Source: Thermoflexus hugenholtzii JAD2
GTDB taxonomy: Bacteria > Chloroflexota > Dehalococcoidia > UBA2979
Direction: 5' to 3'
NCBI GenBank assembly: GCA_945903275.1
Contig: CAMDNW010000011.1
Location: 1 to 61,935, forward strand
Length of the DNA stretch: 61,935 nucleotides
Under the pieces are notes generated by a model, which searched no databases, had not been told where the DNA came from, and was given only the letters and a program-made list of their open reading frames with translations. Below are positions 60,874-61,935 of this stretch, one piece after another. Both the position numbers and the translations under genes were made by a program. The stretch's first letter is position 1. Each line of letters opens with the position of its first letter.

Positions 60874-61080
60874 ATGACCACCGAGGGCAAGTACGGCGCG
60901 AGGGTCTACTACTACGACGATGGTGTCATCCTTGTGAAGCAAACGGTGAAGCGCGGGAGCACCTACGTCATCGACGTTGGGCCTGACGGTTTGCAGCGCG
61001 AGGCGCACGTCAACAAAGGCGATGACGAGAGACTTACGTCCGTCATCCGACTCGCGGGTGAGGGCGGCCTCACAAGATAG
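60874..61080 (+). CDS. Small protein of unknown function (68 residues)
   Basis: AAGGAGG precedes the ATG at 60874. The product reads MTTEGKYGARVYYYDDGV, then ILVKQTVKRGSTYVIDVGPDG and a charged C-terminus. Alternating strands suggest a small beta-rich fold. Lower GC and the scarred surroundings suggest an accessory gene. I do not recognise a family. Confidence 0.6.
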   Translation: MTTEGKYGARVYYYDDGVILVKQTVKRGSTYVIDVGPDGLQREAHVNKGDDERLTSVIRLAGEGGLTR

Positions 61081-61125
61081 CGGGCACGCTTCCTCCGGGC
61101 GGAGGCATGGATACCGGAGTCACCG

Positions 61126-61305
61126 ATGATTCGGATTAGTCCGTCTGCACTCGCGGAGGTTGAGGAAGCGTTCGAGCAGTACGAACGATTCGTGTCTGCT
61201 ACCTCGCTCGCTGCGCACTCGAAGAGGACTTACTTGCTCCACTCTGAGCACTTCGTCCGTTGGCTCAAGGATGACTTCGTGCCGGGCGCAAAACTCGCGC
61301 GATGA
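61126..61305 (+). CDS. Small protein resembling a SAM-like core-binding domain
   Basis: The 59-residue product MIRISPSALAEVEEAFEQYE, then RFVSATSLAAHSKRTYLLHSEHF and VRWLKDDFVPG resembles the N-terminal DNA-binding (core-binding) domain of tyrosine recombinases. Stand-alone versions with the TYLLH-x2-FVRWL-x2-F-x-PG pattern occur in many genomes, by my recollection. No catalytic domain follows. ATG 61126 has no strong Shine-Dalgarno. It may be a relic of an integrase or a genuine small DNA-binding protein. Confidence 0.5.
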   Translation: MIRISPSALAEVEEAFEQYERFVSATSLAAHSKRTYLLHSEHFVRWLKDDFVPGAKLAR

Positions 61306-61454
61306 CGTGCTTGCCCGGCGGCCCGCTAGTCGTTACGAATTGGCTTCTTCCAGTGACTCTTCCGGTAAGGGGTTCACAGCAGCCTCCATGGCGGGAAGTG
61401 GCGGCGATCTTCTTCGCCGCAGGCTGTTGAGTCGCCGTGATCGCCGCTGCCGCG

Positions 61455-61499
61455 GCACCCGTAGCTCAGAGGGTAGAGCGTCGTTTTCCTAAACTGATG
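61455..61499 (+). pseudogene. tRNA-Arg(CCU) 5' half, truncated
   Basis: The acceptor 5' strand GCACCCG (61455-61461), D-arm (GCTCAGAGGGTAGAGC) and anticodon loop TTCCTAA with CCT at 61488-61490 fall at correct tRNA positions (34-36). The anticodon stem has one mismatch and a G-U pair. No TTC-containing T-arm and no 3' strand CGGGTGC follow. The gene is broken after the anticodon stem, as expected after an integration or deletion event at a tRNA-Arg. Confidence 0.65.
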
Positions 61500-61539
61500 C
61501 CTCCCAGGGGGAGACTGGGGCTCGCTGAGTTCGGATCGG

Positions 61540-61935
61540 CTACTCCTGATCTCGCCAGTCCACTGGCAGGCCCGCTCGTTGGCGAAGAGCGGTTGCATCT
61601 GCTCGGGCCGCCGCCGCCGCCGCCGCGTTTTTCGCGCGTGTCGCGGCGTTCCATGGTGCCCAATAGACGCGCTCTCGGTTGGCCTCTCGGGTCTCTCGGC
61701 GTGCCCTATTGCCCTCCGAACTCGCCGCTTTCTGCGCCTTCTTGCGAACCTGCTGACGGTCAAGGTCACGCTGGCGCAGACCGGCAATCCCTGCATCCCT
61801 CCGAAGGGCCGCTATCTTGGCAGCAGAGGCAGCAGTATTAGTATTGGCTGCGGATCTCAGGCGTTTTGCTGAGTCCGCTGCGGCTCTCTCTCGGGCGGCG
61901 CGCAGCTCCGCTGCGGCTTTTTCTCGGGCGGCATA
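61540..61935 (-). CDS. Ala/Arg-rich coiled-coil protein, C-terminal part (5' end outside window)
   Basis: The minus strand is open for 131 codons from the window edge to TAG at 61540-61542. It starts with two copies of AARE(K/R)AAAELRAA-like repeats, then a long Lys/Arg/Ala/Glu helical stretch, a WAPWNAATRAKN break, an Ala run encoded by GCG repeats and RQRAGLPVDWRDQE at the end. The composition suggests an extended helix. I do not recognise it; phage or island origin is possible from its position beside the broken tRNA. Confidence 0.6.
   Translation of the reverse strand, partial: YAAREKAAAELRAARERAAADSAKRLRSAANTNTAASAAKIAALRRDAGIAGLRQRDLDRQQVRKKAQKAASSEGNRARRETREANRERVYWAPWNAATRAKNAAAAAAARADATALRQRAGLPVDWRDQE

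Overview
This 62 kb window is GC-rich bacterial chromosome, roughly two-thirds GC by eye. Genes are packed tightly, with stop and start codons often overlapping (ATGA, GTGA, TGATG), and GTG and TTG starts are common. Gene content and the look of the conserved hypotheticals suggest a free-living member of the Chloroflexota, possibly a Dehalococcoidia-like lineage. That assignment is inference from protein families; no rRNA or other taxonomic marker is present. No CRISPR array, intact insertion sequence, rRNA or intact tRNA was found.

Layout. 0-1.3 kb: the 3' end of a collagen-like Gly-Pro-Ala gene and a short relative with the same Phe-Phe/Gly-Thr tail motif, separated by a 50-bp perfect palindrome. 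1.3-7.1 kb: folD, a DEDDh exonuclease, fabD and two complete ketoacyl-ACP synthases. 7.1-12 kb: an accessory stretch with decayed genes (an ATPase, a TetR tail), a flavin oxidoreductase, a candidate bistable small RNA, a GGQ release-factor-like protein, a 48-residue basic protein and a lipoprotein. 12-15.9 kb: recJ and an EF-G paralogue. 16-32 kb, all on the minus strand: trpS preceded by a tryptophan T-box riboswitch, then trpE, a Nudix-DinB fusion, trpG, D, C, F, B, rmuC, a CPBP protease, trpA, aroH, aroF and scpA, followed by a ribF-tyrS-hypothetical operon. 32-41 kb: gmk, tyrA, an HD protein and an M50 protease (minus), a beta-propeller protein and a lytic transglycosylase-like protein (plus), DUF6391, then pyrE, lepB and an aldolase (minus). 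41-48 kb: a SIMPL lipoprotein, dcd, the riboflavin operon ribD-ribE-ribBA-ribH, a membrane protein and dinB. 48-59 kb: a tetrapyrrole cluster (aldo/keto reductase, fused siroheme decarboxylase AhbAB, chlorite-dismutase-family protein, HTH regulator, sirC, hemA, hemC, cobA-hemD, hemB, HAD hydrolase, hemL). 59-60.5 kb: dnaN. 60.5-61.9 kb: a scarred accessory end with two small genes, a tRNA-Arg(CCU) lacking its 3' half and a partial Ala/Arg-rich coiled-coil gene.

How the genes work together. The minus-strand block links aromatic precursor supply (aroF, aroH, tyrA) to the complete tryptophan pathway. The T-box in front of trpS has a UGG specifier and a UGGC acceptor-binding bulge, so uncharged tRNA-Trp probably controls trpS and, by read-through, much of the block. 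The heme cluster encodes glutamyl-tRNA to uroporphyrinogen III to precorrin-2 to sirohydrochlorin, plus siroheme decarboxylase and a candidate coproheme decarboxylase. This suggests a siroheme route that ends with a ChdC-type enzyme rather than AhbD. ribD to ribH plus the distant ribF cover riboflavin and FAD synthesis.

Themes worth following: a -10 hexamer 6-7 nt before the start codon at several genes (leaderless transcription), an apparent excess of the octamer CATCGAGG/CCTCGATG, frameshifts or odd starts in otherwise healthy genes (EF-G paralogue, pyrE), and possible RNA-level control (the T-box, the 8.95 kb RNA, and the leader of the heme-cluster regulator).
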